DNA from: Leishmania mexicana MHOM/GT/2001/U1103
Taxonomy: Eukaryota; Euglenozoa; Kinetoplastea; Trypanosomatida; Trypanosomatidae
Direction of reading: 5' to 3'
Length of the DNA: 64,000 nt
Assembly (NCBI RefSeq): GCF_000234665.1
Contig: NC_018334.1
Span: 496,001 to 560,000, forward strand
Positions within the stretch are counted from its first letter, which is position 1. Every line of letters begins with the position of its first letter. The translations under genes and the position numbers were made by a program. Of this stretch, positions 11,101 to 19,606 are shown piece after piece. Below the pieces are notes generated by a model. That model made no database searches, was not told the origin of the DNA, and saw only the letters and a list, made by a program, of their open reading frames with translations.

Positions 11101-13100
11101 ACAAACTCGGCTGCAACGTCATCAGCTAGAGCGGATGACGGTGTCTGCTGCTGGGCGTCGTCGGTACCTGTTGCGCGGGAGACGTCCGTGTGCATTGTGC
11201 GACTCGCTGCGAGGGCAATGTCTTCAACGACAGATTCCAGCTCATCGTCGGCGTCGAAGAACATGTTCAAGCGCCGGAGCGAGACGAATAGCTTCGTCAT
11301 GAGCTGCAGTGCAAACGGCAACATGGAGGCGAGGCCCATGAGCAGGTTGAAGAGCGCAATCGCTGGGAAGACAATAGTGGGTGTCAGGGTATGGCCGGCC
11401 ACGCTAAACGTGAAGAAGACGCTGGCGATGACGAGGCCCGGTGTCGCGTTGAACTGGAAGAAGACCATCATGATGGCCCTCTGCAACTTCTCGAGATGCG
11501 AGAGCTCCACGCGGCGCAGCTTCTCGATGCGGGAGATGAAAAACGGTTCCCACGACATAAACTTGGCGACACGGATGCCGGAGAAAAACTCAGTCGTAGC
11601 CTTGACGCGGTGGTCAGTCGCTTGAGCTTTGCTGCGGTAGCTTGAGCTCATCTTTCTCACGATATAGGTTTGCAGGGGCATGAATACAAGCGCCACCACT
11701 CCGCCGACGCACACACTCACACCCAGCAACACATAGAGCTGGTAGAAGACTATGGCCAGCATGAACGGCGTGGAGGCCAGGGTCCAAAACATCATGATGA
11801 ACCGGCCCATCACCTCCACATCCGTACTCATAAGGTTCGTCAGTCGTCCCGCATTGAAAGCGGGGTGGTGGGTGGCCTTTGGGGACATGGTGAAGACCTT
11901 CGCAAACAGAGCGGCCGAGAGGGCGTTTCGCACCTGCAGAGAGCTACGACGGCGCACGTGGTACTGCTTGTTGCCAGCAAGCGTCTCTCCAACCATGGTG
12001 ACGAACATGAGCGCCGCAAGCCATACGCCGCGCTGCCAACCGCTGTCAAGTGAGTCCGCACCGCTGGAACGCTGCACCGACGCAAAGGAGAAATCTAACG
12101 AAGGAACGGGGGAAGTGATGGTGGCGGTGAGGCCAGCCTCGCCCCGATCTTTGTGCTCGCCTACGCCGCCAAGGTACGTCACAAACCACTTCAACAAAAG
12201 AGGAGTCATCAGCTGGCATCCGCTTCGGATGATGCCGAGAACAACAACGTGCAGCATGCTTTGGCGGAAGAGCGTCCACACCGCCCACCACACCTGAATG
12301 GCGCAGGGACACTGCTGCGCGGACGCCGGCAGCTCCTTTAGCAGCGCTCGCGTGGATGAAACCTGGCTTGCGTCACCCCGGAATCCAGGGCGGAACACAA
12401 CGTCCTCGACTCGCTCGCACGTCAGCACCGTGTCGTCCTCCACGGGGTCGAACAGGTGCTCGCCATCCACCTCGCCGCGGTGATACGCGCCGGGACCGCG
12501 CTCCGGGACAGGGGCACTGCGCCCGCGGCGCAGCAGCCACCCAACGCAGCGGCCAACGCAGCAGCCACGGCGCCGCGACGGGGCCACGCGCCACTCCACG
12601 CCCGCGTACAGCCGCCCCGGCGTGCCGTACTGCTGCACCGCGCCCACCCAGCGCAGCACGCCGTCGCTGGCGTCGTCCCAGCGCACGCCGACGCGCGCGC
12701 CAACGTAGCCGTCCCACGCATGGCGGCGCGCTTGCTGGCGCTGCAGCTCCGCCGCCAGCACGACACCGGCATTGTAGGCGCGGTACTGTCTCGTTGGCTT
12801 TGGCAGCCCGCTTTCTGTCAGCTGCTCTCGTGACGCCTCGCGGATGTACTGCCCAATCCACTGATAGAAGAGCGTGCCGAGTAGCCAGCCAGAGCGGTCC
12901 TCCGGCTGCTCCTCGTAAGGCGGTTCTGTGCCCCACAAGTCGCTCACTCGCTGTGCCCATAGGGAGCGGGAGATCTGCTGCGCCCTATCGCGCTCCTCGA
13001 ACTCCTCGAGGTCATGCTCTGCAGCAGATGATGGGAATGCGATCACCTCTGCTGCCTCCGCGCGCAGCGATGAGGGTGACGCCGAGGAGGATTCGACCAT
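8115..13100 (-). CDS. ABCC-type full ABC transporter, copy 1 of the tandem array (P-glycoprotein-A/MRP-like)
   Basis: This is a 1661-residue ATP-driven exporter of the multidrug-resistance-protein family. The first ATG is at 13100; frame further upstream starts only with GTG. Order of parts: a cytosolic N-terminus with PEDRSGWLLG; a CAP-Gly-like module at ~130-235; TMD1 at ~270-610; NBD1 with Walker A GPTGSGKST near 777, signature LSGGQKAR near 865 and Walker B ending DD near 887; TMD2 at ~1010-1300; NBD2 with Walker A GRTGSGKST near 1443, signature YSVGQRQ near 1548 and Walker B LLMDEATANVD near 1570. NBD1 has Asp where the catalytic Glu is expected, as is usual in ABCC proteins, while NBD2 keeps Glu. 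No TMD0 is seen. The TMD1-NBD1 linker is longer than in its two neighbours and Ser/Pro/Ala-rich. Known Leishmania relatives export thiol-metal conjugates; the substrate here is unknown. Confidence 0.93.
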   Translation of the reverse strand: MVESSSASPSSLRAEAAEVIAFPSSAAEHDLEEFEERDRAQQISRSLWAQRVSDLWGTEPPYEEQPEDRSGWLLGTLFYQWIGQYIREASREQLTESGLPKPTRQYRAYNAGVVLAAELQRQQARRHAWDGYVGARVGVRWDDASDGVLRWVGAVQQYGTPGRLYAGVEWRVAPSRRRGCCVGRCVGWLLRRGRSAPVPERGPGAYHRGEVDGEHLFDPVEDDTVLTCERVEDVVFRPGFRGDASQVSSTRALLKELPASAQQCPCAIQVWWAVWTLFRQSMLHVVVLGIIRSGCQLMTPLLLKWFVTYLGGVGEHKDRGEAGLTATITSPVPSLDFSFASVQRSSGADSLDSGWQRGVWLAALMFVTMVGETLAGNKQYHVRRRSSLQVRNALSAALFAKVFTMSPKATHHPAFNAGRLTNLMSTDVEVMGRFIMMFWTLASTPFMLAIVFYQLYVLLGVSVCVGGVVALVFMPLQTYIVRKMSSSYRSKAQATDHRVKATTEFFSGIRVAKFMSWEPFFISRIEKLRRVELSHLEKLQRAIMMVFFQFNATPGLVIASVFFTFSVAGHTLTPTIVFPAIALFNLLMGLASMLPFALQLMTKLFVSLRRLNMFFDADDELESVVEDIALAASRTMHTDVSRATGTDDAQQQTPSSALADDVAAEFVHADLSTYVAQELTKTEGAPEANSAGHVAVDRSPVPETDASLPDRQPSPSPAVPAPADPVTQPLSSSAQKGIAEITFNEDSIYVLKTKTLVTDVDLRVPRGRLTVVLGPTGSGKSTLLDALIGALAVTRGRVACSRSVAYVPQQPWIMNATLRDNVVFFGAPDAAAFERAVRSTQLASDLALLADGAGTEIGERGINLSGGQKARVGLARAVYADRDVYVLDDPLSALDAQVGERVMRECVCGALASKTRVLATHQVGAAAYADYVVVLTADGRVAFQGSSEAYCKDHLARQVSERGAAASEGTAGAAEDEPPVASITAEKRLSDLMREEPPAADTTLTDVSEAEGHASEDKGKLLTEEERFRGAVGWDVYVRYMKACGGVSVCASIVALYLATEVVMMSTSIWLALWSTKWLPLSATQYSFIYVGLSFASALTTPLRYWLSMSVMRRASRKVHQDLLRSVACATLQFFDTTPLGRIVNRFTNDMGNIDSDLQGSYSYLLSTVSTFFSTVAMMVATQIFVLGILIPCMVAYYYLLKFYARANREIKRLVNRVNSPMLSVLQEAVGGRWTVQAYGAAPAVIQKAIRCADVVYTCSYLQLGAELWLSVRIQLLSTSITLAVALGAVAAMHLSFLPSHIGLLSLSLTLALEISSLLDGIVTVLASVEADMNSIERVFYMTDHIEHEDLQEAVAAEVRRINEDAHGTERRDAGALAECEEPAGLDNSSSPLLIRQSGNTQFGSLVLEHVDMRYRLGLPLVLRDVCFAVAPGQKVGVVGRTGSGKSTLLLAFLRLVEVCGGRMLVCGRDARDYGVRELRGLFSMIPQDPLLFDGTVRSNVDPFGRCGDAGVWRALRQVGMEERVRGDAGGLDGRVQEGGANYSVGQRQLLCLARALLKRGSAFLLMDEATANVDPALDRQIQRTVQHTFRDYTVVTIAHRLHTVAACDVIVVMDQGRVLEFGSPRELVERQGSAFSALVGSLGSDGEQLFRMMMRGSLAE
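8173..8885 (-). repeat. NBD2 conversion block, copy 1
   Basis: These 713 bp match 15060-15772 of the next transporter gene almost base for base; the only differences I saw are near the right end (AGTC for GGCC). Sequence on both sides diverges abruptly. The block covers NBD2 to close to the C-terminus. Confidence 0.85.
10311..10828 (-). repeat. NBD1 conversion block, copy 1
   Basis: These 518 bp match 17186-17703, with about three single-base differences seen by eye (one each in the TTGCTGGCC, AAGACCC and GTCCCCGCG contexts). The flanking sequence is unrelated in DNA. Confidence 0.85.
12401..12787 (-). repeat. CAP-Gly-like module conversion block, copy 1
   Basis: These 387 bp appear identical to 19060-19446 and differ from 25415-25801 at about three positions. 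The block spans exactly the CAP-Gly-like module and a little upstream coding sequence, and the match stops sharply on both sides. Confidence 0.85.
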
Positions 13101-14980
13101 ACGCACCCCAGTAGAGCAGGGACAAGGTGCTGCCCCTCTCGACAGCGCCACAACAAATCACCGAGCAATGAGGTTAAGAGATGGTGAAGAACAGATGCTA
13201 CAAACCTTCGTCGCTAGCACAGACTGCTCGAGTAGCTCTTTTGCGGAGTTGATCACTCAATAGTTCCACCCGCGTGTGGAGCTCTCGGATAGACATGCCC
13301 AATACTTATGTATGATTATACAGAGTTATATATCGCTATAACCACGCAAAATGTGTCAAGAAACGGAGCGAAGGAGGAAAGGTAAAAATATAAATGGAGA
13401 AGAGCACATCAAGACGCGGAAGGGATGAGGTGCGGCCTGACTGAGACCGCCGCAGAACGTGAGGCGGAGGGAGGGAGGTGGGGGGAGGACGGGGCTATGT
13501 CACCGCAGGCGGCACGAGTGGAGACGTTTGAGAGGTGCAACCGCCACTGCAGCAGCACCAGCAGAGAGGCGAGAGGTGGGGAGAGGTGCGGCGGGTGATA
13601 CAGCTGAGCAGGTGGTGAACAGAGGCGGATAGACAACAGGGACAGAGAAGAGAATGACGATGGAAGTGATGCAGCACAGAGGGAAAACTCAGATAGAGAG
13701 CACAGCAGGTGGCCACGGCCATGCGGGAATAAAAAGTTGACGATGGGAGCTAACCCAATGCACCCAACAAGAGCATCTAGCAGGTCCGTGCAGTGAACAC
13801 TTCTATTTCTCTCATGTCACGTCTTTCCGCCTCTGAAGGGGCCCGTGGATAGACGCCGCGTCACCGAACGGCGCCGAACACCTCGCAAGGGTGTGCTCGA
13901 GAGATCTTCTGCCCGCTCAATGCAACTAGTTTCAATGTGTATGGGAAGGCGAAAGGGCTGATAAAGACTCGGAAGAAAACTATGAACTGCATCATTGCTT
14001 GCGCGGCGGCAGACGAAGGCCGGCATGGAAAGTGGCGCACTGGAAGGGATGGAGGAGTCATTTGCGAAGGCGCATGCCCACTGGCATGCGCATCACTCCT
14101 ACCCGCCCTCCGAGGCCAACAAGACAAGCACGCGAGCACCACAAAACGCCTCGCACTGTGTGTGGGTGGGGGGTAGGACTTGTGATGAGAAAAGCCAAAG
14201 ACACCACTGGCTCGCCTTACATGATGTCATGGTTGGTTTTCTCCAACAGAGAGCTAAGCAAGCGCCATCACTCCCCCAAAAGCAGAGAGTCGTACATCAT
14301 AGGGATGCAGGGCGCGAAAGAGGAAGATGTGGAAGGGACGATGGCGCCGGTGAGAGTGAAGGAGAAGCGACACTGCGGGCGTGCACGGCTACTAGGGTCG
14401 ATTCGGCGACCACCAGAGAGTACATACCGCCACACCGCATGCGTTTCCCTTCACATCAATGCGGCAGTCAGACCTCCCACGCTGCACTTCAGCTATGTAG
14501 CTTTACGCATCGCAAAGTGTCTTCTCAGTTTCTGTGCCGCACACACGCCCACGCGAACCCGGCGCGCGTCCGCCCCCCACGCACGTGAGGCGGTGGTCCA
14601 TCGCTCAATGCGAACAGTGAGACAACCGGGTTCACCAGAAAACCGCTAACGTAGACACCCCTGTCCACGTTTATGCCACGTGCTACCAAGGGCGGCCTCC
14701 TCACATGACAACCGAAAACCATAGTGCTTTCACTTGTATCGGGAGACCACAAGTGAGCGTTGCTGCCACCGCACACGGTCCCTGCTAAACGAGAGTCAAG
14801 CGACCGAAGCTAAAAAAAATGATCACGAGCAGCCCTCCCCAGATGGTGGTAGAGAGATGTGCAATCGAATCCATAAAAACATTTGCCTGCAAGCCGCCGT
14901 CACTACCAACATGGTCTTTGCTCAGCAGGTGGCCACAACACAATCAGACCAAGCTCCGTCAGCACGCCACCCGTCCATCG
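13101..14980. other. Intergenic spacer between transporter copies 1 and 2
   Basis: No gene is supported. The best polypyrimidine-like tract for the downstream transporter (minus strand) is at about 13407-13358; closer to the start only a weak tract at 13163-13197 is present. Plus-strand frames at 13995-14649 show no recognisable protein and lie against the direction of the unit. The spacer does not obviously resemble the other inter-transporter spacer. Confidence 0.6.
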
Positions 14981-17900
14981 TCAAGCAGCGCTACACTGAC
15001 AACTTATCAGGCCTCCCCCCGCCACTGCTAGACGAAACGCCTGCTGCGCACCTTTGCTCAGCGACCCCACCAACGCGCTAAAAGCGGATCCCTGGCGCTC
15101 CACCAGCTCGCGCGGCGAGCCGAACTCGAGAACGCGGCCCTGGTCCATGACGACGATGACGTCGCAGGCGGCGACGGTGTGCAGGCGGTGCGCGATGGTG
15201 ACGACGGTGTAGTCGCGGAAGGTGTGCTGCACGGTGCGCTGGATCTGGCGGTCCAGCGCGGGGTCGACGTTCGCGGTGGCCTCGTCCATGAGCAGGAAGG
15301 CGCTGCCGCGCTTGAGCAGCGCGCGCGCCAGGCACAGCAGCTGGCGCTGGCCCACGCTGTAGTTGGCGCCGCCCTCCTGCACGCGCCCGTCCAGCCCGCC
15401 CGCATCCCCGCGCACGCGCTCCTCCATCCCCACCTGCCGCAGCGCGCGCCACACACCCGCGTCGCCGCACCGCCCAAAGGGGTCCACGTTGCTGCGCACC
15501 GTGCCGTCGAACAGCAGCGGGTCCTGCGGGATCATCGAGAAGAGCCCGCGCAGCTCGCGCACGCCGTAGTCGCGCGCGTCGCGCCCGCACACAAGCATGC
15601 GGCCGCCGCACACCTCCACCAGTCGCAGGAACGCCAGCAGCAGCGTCGACTTCCCGCTGCCGGTGCGCCCCACAACGCCCACCTTCTGCCCCGGCGCCAC
15701 CGCGAAGCACACGTCGCGCAGCACCAGCGGCAGCCCCGGCCGGTACCGCATGTCCACGTGCTCCAGCACAAGCGACCCCGCAGGCGCAGCAGCAGCGGAC
15801 TCTCCGTCATCGACGGCCACCGAGAGCGCGGTGCTGCTGCACGCCTTCACAGCGCTCTCGGCGCCACACATGTCCTCCGCCGGCGCGTTGTCCGTGTAGT
15901 ACAGCACGCGCTCGACACAGTTCATATCTGCTTCCGCCGACGCCCCTATGCTGATGAAGCGCGACAGGACCATAGTGATCGAGGAAGCCTTCGTGATGCT
16001 GAGCGCGAGAAGGCCAAGGTTAATGTGTATCCATGGCAGCTTCATTGACAGAACGCCGAGCAGCGCCAGCCCCGATACAGCCAAGTTGCCCAGCAACTCC
16101 ACGCGCACCAAAAGCCACCGGTTGCCCATGCACTGCATGTAGGCACAGGCAAAGACGCCGTCCAGCCGCCGCAGTACCTCGCGCATCATGTCCTGCTCGC
16201 GGCCGTAGGTGCAGATGGTCCAGCGCCCCGTCAGCACCTCATTCAGGATCGAGAAGACAGGCGAGTTGGAGATGTTGAGCAGGCGCTGCATCTCGCGGTT
16301 GGCAGCGCAGAAGAAGCGAAAGATGCGGCCGTACACCAAAATGCACGGCACCAGCACGACAAGGACGAAGGGTTGCGATGTCGTCATGATCGCAAAGTAC
16401 GCCACAAGGTAGAAAAAGTAAAAGAGAAGAATGTCAACACTGACGCTCAAGTCCCAATCGATGAGGCTCATGTCGCGTGACAGGCGGTTGATGAGGCGGC
16501 CGCGTGGCGTAACATCGAAGAAGGAGAGTCTGGCGCGAGCTAACGAGCGCAGCAGCCCCGCGTGCAGATGGTAGGACGCACGCCGCGTTATTGCGAAGCA
16601 CCACAACTCACGAAAAGGGGTGACGAGGATGGCTACAAGGACGGCTGTCACGTACAGACTGAGACGCAGGTGAGTGGAGAGACTTTCCAACATTCCTCCA
16701 GACCAGAGAGAGAGCCACACGTCCCCCCAGCGGGCAACTCCCTCAGTAAGGAGAAAAAATAGCAAAATGCTCCAGAGGGTCAGCCAGCCGCCACCGGCTT
16801 CGATGTAGCGCCGGTACACCTCCCACGGAACGGCGCCCCTAGCCTTCTCCTCGCCACTCTCCACGACCGTCACGTCCGGCGAATCCTCCGTCACCGCGTC
16901 ACCCAGGGCGCCGTGCGCCGGTGGCCCCGCTGCGAGCAGCACACCACCGCTCGACGCCAGCGTAGGGGCCGTCAGCGGACGCTGCGGCACGACGCTCTCA
17001 TCCAGCACGTCCTCCAGCTTCAACAGGTCAACGGCGGATGCCAGCTCGCTGACCGTGTGCGCAGCGTACTCAGACGCCTTGCCGATGCCGCTCACACTGC
17101 GCTCGTAGTGCACGCGGGCATACTCGCAGTAAGCGGCATAGCTGCCCTGAAAGGCGACGCGGCCCTCCTCCAGCAGCACAACCAAGTCCGCGTAGGCGGC
17201 GGCGCCGACCTGGTGGGTGGCCAGCACGCGCGTCTTGCCGGCCAGCGCGCCGCACACGCACTCGCGCATCACGCGCTCGCCCACCTGCGCGTCCAGCGCC
17301 GACAGCGGGTCGTCCAGCACGTACACGTCGCGGTCCGCGTACACGGCGCGCGCAAGGCCCACGCGCGCCTTCTGCCCGCCGCTCAGGTTGATGCCTCTCT
17401 CGCCGATCTCCGTCTCCGCGCCGTCCGCCAGCAGCGCCAGGTCCGAGGCCAGCTGGGTGCTGCGCACCGCGCGCTCGAAGGCCGCCGCGTCCGGCGCGCC
17501 GAAGAACACAACGTTGTCGCGCAGCGTCGCGTTCATGATCCACGGCTGCTGCGGCACGTAGGCCACGCTGCGCGAGCACGCCACGCGGCCGCGCGTCACC
17601 GCCAGCGCGCCGATCAGCGCGTCCAGCAGCGTGGACTTGCCGCTGCCCGTCGGCCCCAGCACCACCGTCAGCCGCCCGCGCGGCACGCGCAGGTCCACGT
17701 CCGCCAGCAGCGACTTGGCGCGCAGCTCGTAGTGCGTGTCCCCACCGCCGCTCTCGCGGCTGCTGACCGGGGGCAGCGGCACAGCCTTGTGGGAGCTCAC
17801 CGTCGCGTTGCACAGCACAGCGGCCGCGTCGTCGCCCTCCTTCGACGCCAGCGCCTCCTCAAGGATGTCGCGTGCCTGCGCGTCGTCAGCGGCGAGGAAG

Positions 17901-19606
17901 GAGGTGAGGCGTTTCATGGACACGAAGAACTGTGAGTACTCCCCGACGAGAGTCGTGATGAACTCAAATGGAGTGTCCAGTAGGCTGAGCAGGGAGAGAG
18001 CGGGGTAGATGATATCGGGGGACATGGGATAGCCCTTGCAGTAGTAGGCCACCATTACCGCTGCTGTCGTGCAGCTTGGCACGCAGTGGGAGATGAGCGA
18101 GTTGGCGATGGAAACGATCTGGAATCGACGCACAGCACGAAGCTCCGCTGCTCTGCGCGCGTTGATCTCCTCCTCAAAGGTGTCCTCGAGAGTCATGAGC
18201 TTGATGGAGCGGATGCCGGAGAGGAACTCGTTCGTAGTGCGGAGTCGCGCATCCGAGGACTTCGCCAGATCTACGGTACTGGTGTAGGTCTTCTTTGTGA
18301 GAAAGACCTGTATTGGCGAGAAGAGTAGCAGCGCGAGGATACTGATGCCCGCTGCCCAGCCGATGCTTCGGTAGAGCATGTACACACTGGCACACAATTG
18401 AAGGGGCACCGTCACTGCCATCCACAGCACATTAATTGCCCCCTCCAAACTCGAAACATCCGTCGTGATGAGATTCACAATGCGTCCGGGGTTAAGTTCA
18501 GGTCGACGCAGTTCTCGCGACGCAATCCGCAGAGACTTGGCGGTAATGCAGGATGACAAGCCCGAGCGCACGGCGTACGCGCTGCGGGAGGCGACTTGAG
18601 CGTACTTTTGGAGGGCGAGACTGCGAACGAGCGAAATTGCAAAGAGGAGAAAGACACTTGCCACGGGCTGCCACGAAGCATCCATCATGCTTCCGCTATC
18701 CACGAAGCTGGACGACTGCGAAGACGAAGTAGCCGCGCTCGTGGCGCCGCTGCTTGTACTATCAGAAGATGAGGTGTCTGTGTCGCCCTGTAGTAGGCGG
18801 ATGTACCAGCTGAGCGCCATTGGCGTCACCAGCGCAGAGACTTCTACTATTAGGCGCAAGGGCCCCAACAGAAGCAGCTGCCAACGGAGAACGCGGAGAA
18901 GGGCCACTGTCACAGACATGCACGTCGGGGGAGCGCGTACCTCCACGCAGCTCTGCTCTGATTGCACTGGACTGTTGATATCCGAGTCGTCAACAGAGTC
19001 CTCCCTAGTAATCGCTGCTTCCTGAGGTTCACCTCCCGGCTCATCACGCCAAAAAATCACGTCCTCGACTCGCTCGCACGTCAGCACCGTGTCGTCCTCC
19101 ACGGGGTCGAACAGGTGCTCGCCATCCACCTCGCCGCGGTGATACGCGCCGGGACCGCGCTCCGGGACAGGGGCACTGCGCCCGCGGCGCAGCAGCCACC
19201 CAACGCAGCGGCCAACGCAGCAGCCACGGCGCCGCGACGGGGCCACGCGCCACTCCACGCCCGCGTACAGCCGCCCCGGCGTGCCGTACTGCTGCACCGC
19301 GCCCACCCAGCGCAGCACGCCGTCGCTGGCGTCGTCCCAGCGCACGCCGACGCGCGCGCCAACGTAGCCGTCCCACGCATGGCGGCGCGCTTGCTGGCGC
19401 TGCAGCTCCGCCGCCAGCACGACACCGGCATTGTAGGCGCGGTACTCGCGCATCGGGTGCGGCAGCCCATTCATGGTCAGCTCCTCTCGCGCCGCGCGGT
19501 GCATGAGGTCGCCAAGCCATGTATGAAAAAATGTCCCGAGTAGCCAGCCGGCCCGGTCCTCCGGCTGCTGCTCATACGCGGGCTCCGCCCCGTAAAGTGC
19601 ATCCAT
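14981..19606 (-). CDS. ABCC-type full ABC transporter, copy 2 of the tandem array
   Basis: This is a 1541-residue exporter of the same family and layout as its neighbours. Open frame runs to 19882, but from a GTG; the first in-frame ATG is at 19606 (MDALYGAEPAYEQQPED), closely matching the conserved N-terminus of copy 3. The CAP-Gly-like module is at ~75-184, TMD1 ~215-560, NBD1 Walker A near 654, signature near 742 and Walker B near 764. TMD2 is ~885-1190, NBD2 Walker A near 1316, signature near 1421 and Walker B with catalytic Glu near 1440. All ATP-site motifs are intact. The C-terminus ends in a unique GGGLISCQCSAA after the shared NBD2 block. An out-of-frame ATG occurs near 19641 upstream of the start. 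Its membrane domains are diverged from copy 1 but share a short identical block with copy 3 inside TMD2. Substrate unknown; metal- or thiol-conjugate export is a family-based guess. Confidence 0.93.
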   Translation of the reverse strand: MDALYGAEPAYEQQPEDRAGWLLGTFFHTWLGDLMHRAAREELTMNGLPHPMREYRAYNAGVVLAAELQRQQARRHAWDGYVGARVGVRWDDASDGVLRWVGAVQQYGTPGRLYAGVEWRVAPSRRRGCCVGRCVGWLLRRGRSAPVPERGPGAYHRGEVDGEHLFDPVEDDTVLTCERVEDVIFWRDEPGGEPQEAAITREDSVDDSDINSPVQSEQSCVEVRAPPTCMSVTVALLRVLRWQLLLLGPLRLIVEVSALVTPMALSWYIRLLQGDTDTSSSDSTSSGATSAATSSSQSSSFVDSGSMMDASWQPVASVFLLFAISLVRSLALQKYAQVASRSAYAVRSGLSSCITAKSLRIASRELRRPELNPGRIVNLITTDVSSLEGAINVLWMAVTVPLQLCASVYMLYRSIGWAAGISILALLLFSPIQVFLTKKTYTSTVDLAKSSDARLRTTNEFLSGIRSIKLMTLEDTFEEEINARRAAELRAVRRFQIVSIANSLISHCVPSCTTAAVMVAYYCKGYPMSPDIIYPALSLLSLLDTPFEFITTLVGEYSQFFVSMKRLTSFLAADDAQARDILEEALASKEGDDAAAVLCNATVSSHKAVPLPPVSSRESGGGDTHYELRAKSLLADVDLRVPRGRLTVVLGPTGSGKSTLLDALIGALAVTRGRVACSRSVAYVPQQPWIMNATLRDNVVFFGAPDAAAFERAVRSTQLASDLALLADGAETEIGERGINLSGGQKARVGLARAVYADRDVYVLDDPLSALDAQVGERVMRECVCGALAGKTRVLATHQVGAAAYADLVVLLEEGRVAFQGSYAAYCEYARVHYERSVSGIGKASEYAAHTVSELASAVDLLKLEDVLDESVVPQRPLTAPTLASSGGVLLAAGPPAHGALGDAVTEDSPDVTVVESGEEKARGAVPWEVYRRYIEAGGGWLTLWSILLFFLLTEGVARWGDVWLSLWSGGMLESLSTHLRLSLYVTAVLVAILVTPFRELWCFAITRRASYHLHAGLLRSLARARLSFFDVTPRGRLINRLSRDMSLIDWDLSVSVDILLFYFFYLVAYFAIMTTSQPFVLVVLVPCILVYGRIFRFFCAANREMQRLLNISNSPVFSILNEVLTGRWTICTYGREQDMMREVLRRLDGVFACAYMQCMGNRWLLVRVELLGNLAVSGLALLGVLSMKLPWIHINLGLLALSITKASSITMVLSRFISIGASAEADMNCVERVLYYTDNAPAEDMCGAESAVKACSSTALSVAVDDGESAAAAPAGSLVLEHVDMRYRPGLPLVLRDVCFAVAPGQKVGVVGRTGSGKSTLLLAFLRLVEVCGGRMLVCGRDARDYGVRELRGLFSMIPQDPLLFDGTVRSNVDPFGRCGDAGVWRALRQVGMEERVRGDAGGLDGRVQEGGANYSVGQRQLLCLARALLKRGSAFLLMDEATANVDPALDRQIQRTVQHTFRDYTVVTIAHRLHTVAACDVIVVMDQGRVLEFGSPRELVERQGSAFSALVGSLSKGAQQAFRLAVAGGGLISCQCSAA
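15060..15798 (-). repeat. NBD2 conversion block, copy 2
   Basis: 15060-15772 matches copy 1 (8173-8885), and 15095-15798 matches copy 3 (21519-22222) with essentially one difference seen. The two matches have different end points, so they look like separate exchange events or differently eroded tracts. Confidence 0.85.
16194..16354 (-). repeat. TMD2 identity block shared by copies 2 and 3
   Basis: These 161 bp match 22636-22796 with no difference that I could see, while the surrounding TMD2 sequence differs and copy 1 lacks it. They encode the segment around RIFRFFCAANREMQRLLNIS. Confidence 0.8.
17121..17932 (-). repeat. NBD1 conversion block, copy 2
   Basis: These 812 bp match 23587-24395 of copy 3, with a 3-bp in-frame indel (extra codon in the EGDDAAA context) and a few substitutions. 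The inner 17186-17703 also matches copy 1. Confidence 0.85.
19060..19585 (-). repeat. CAP-Gly-like module conversion block, copy 2
   Basis: These 526 bp match 25415-25940 of copy 3 with about three differences; the first 387 bp also match copy 1. The longer tract with copy 3 includes the shared N-terminal sequence up to the EPAYEQQPED region. Confidence 0.85.
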
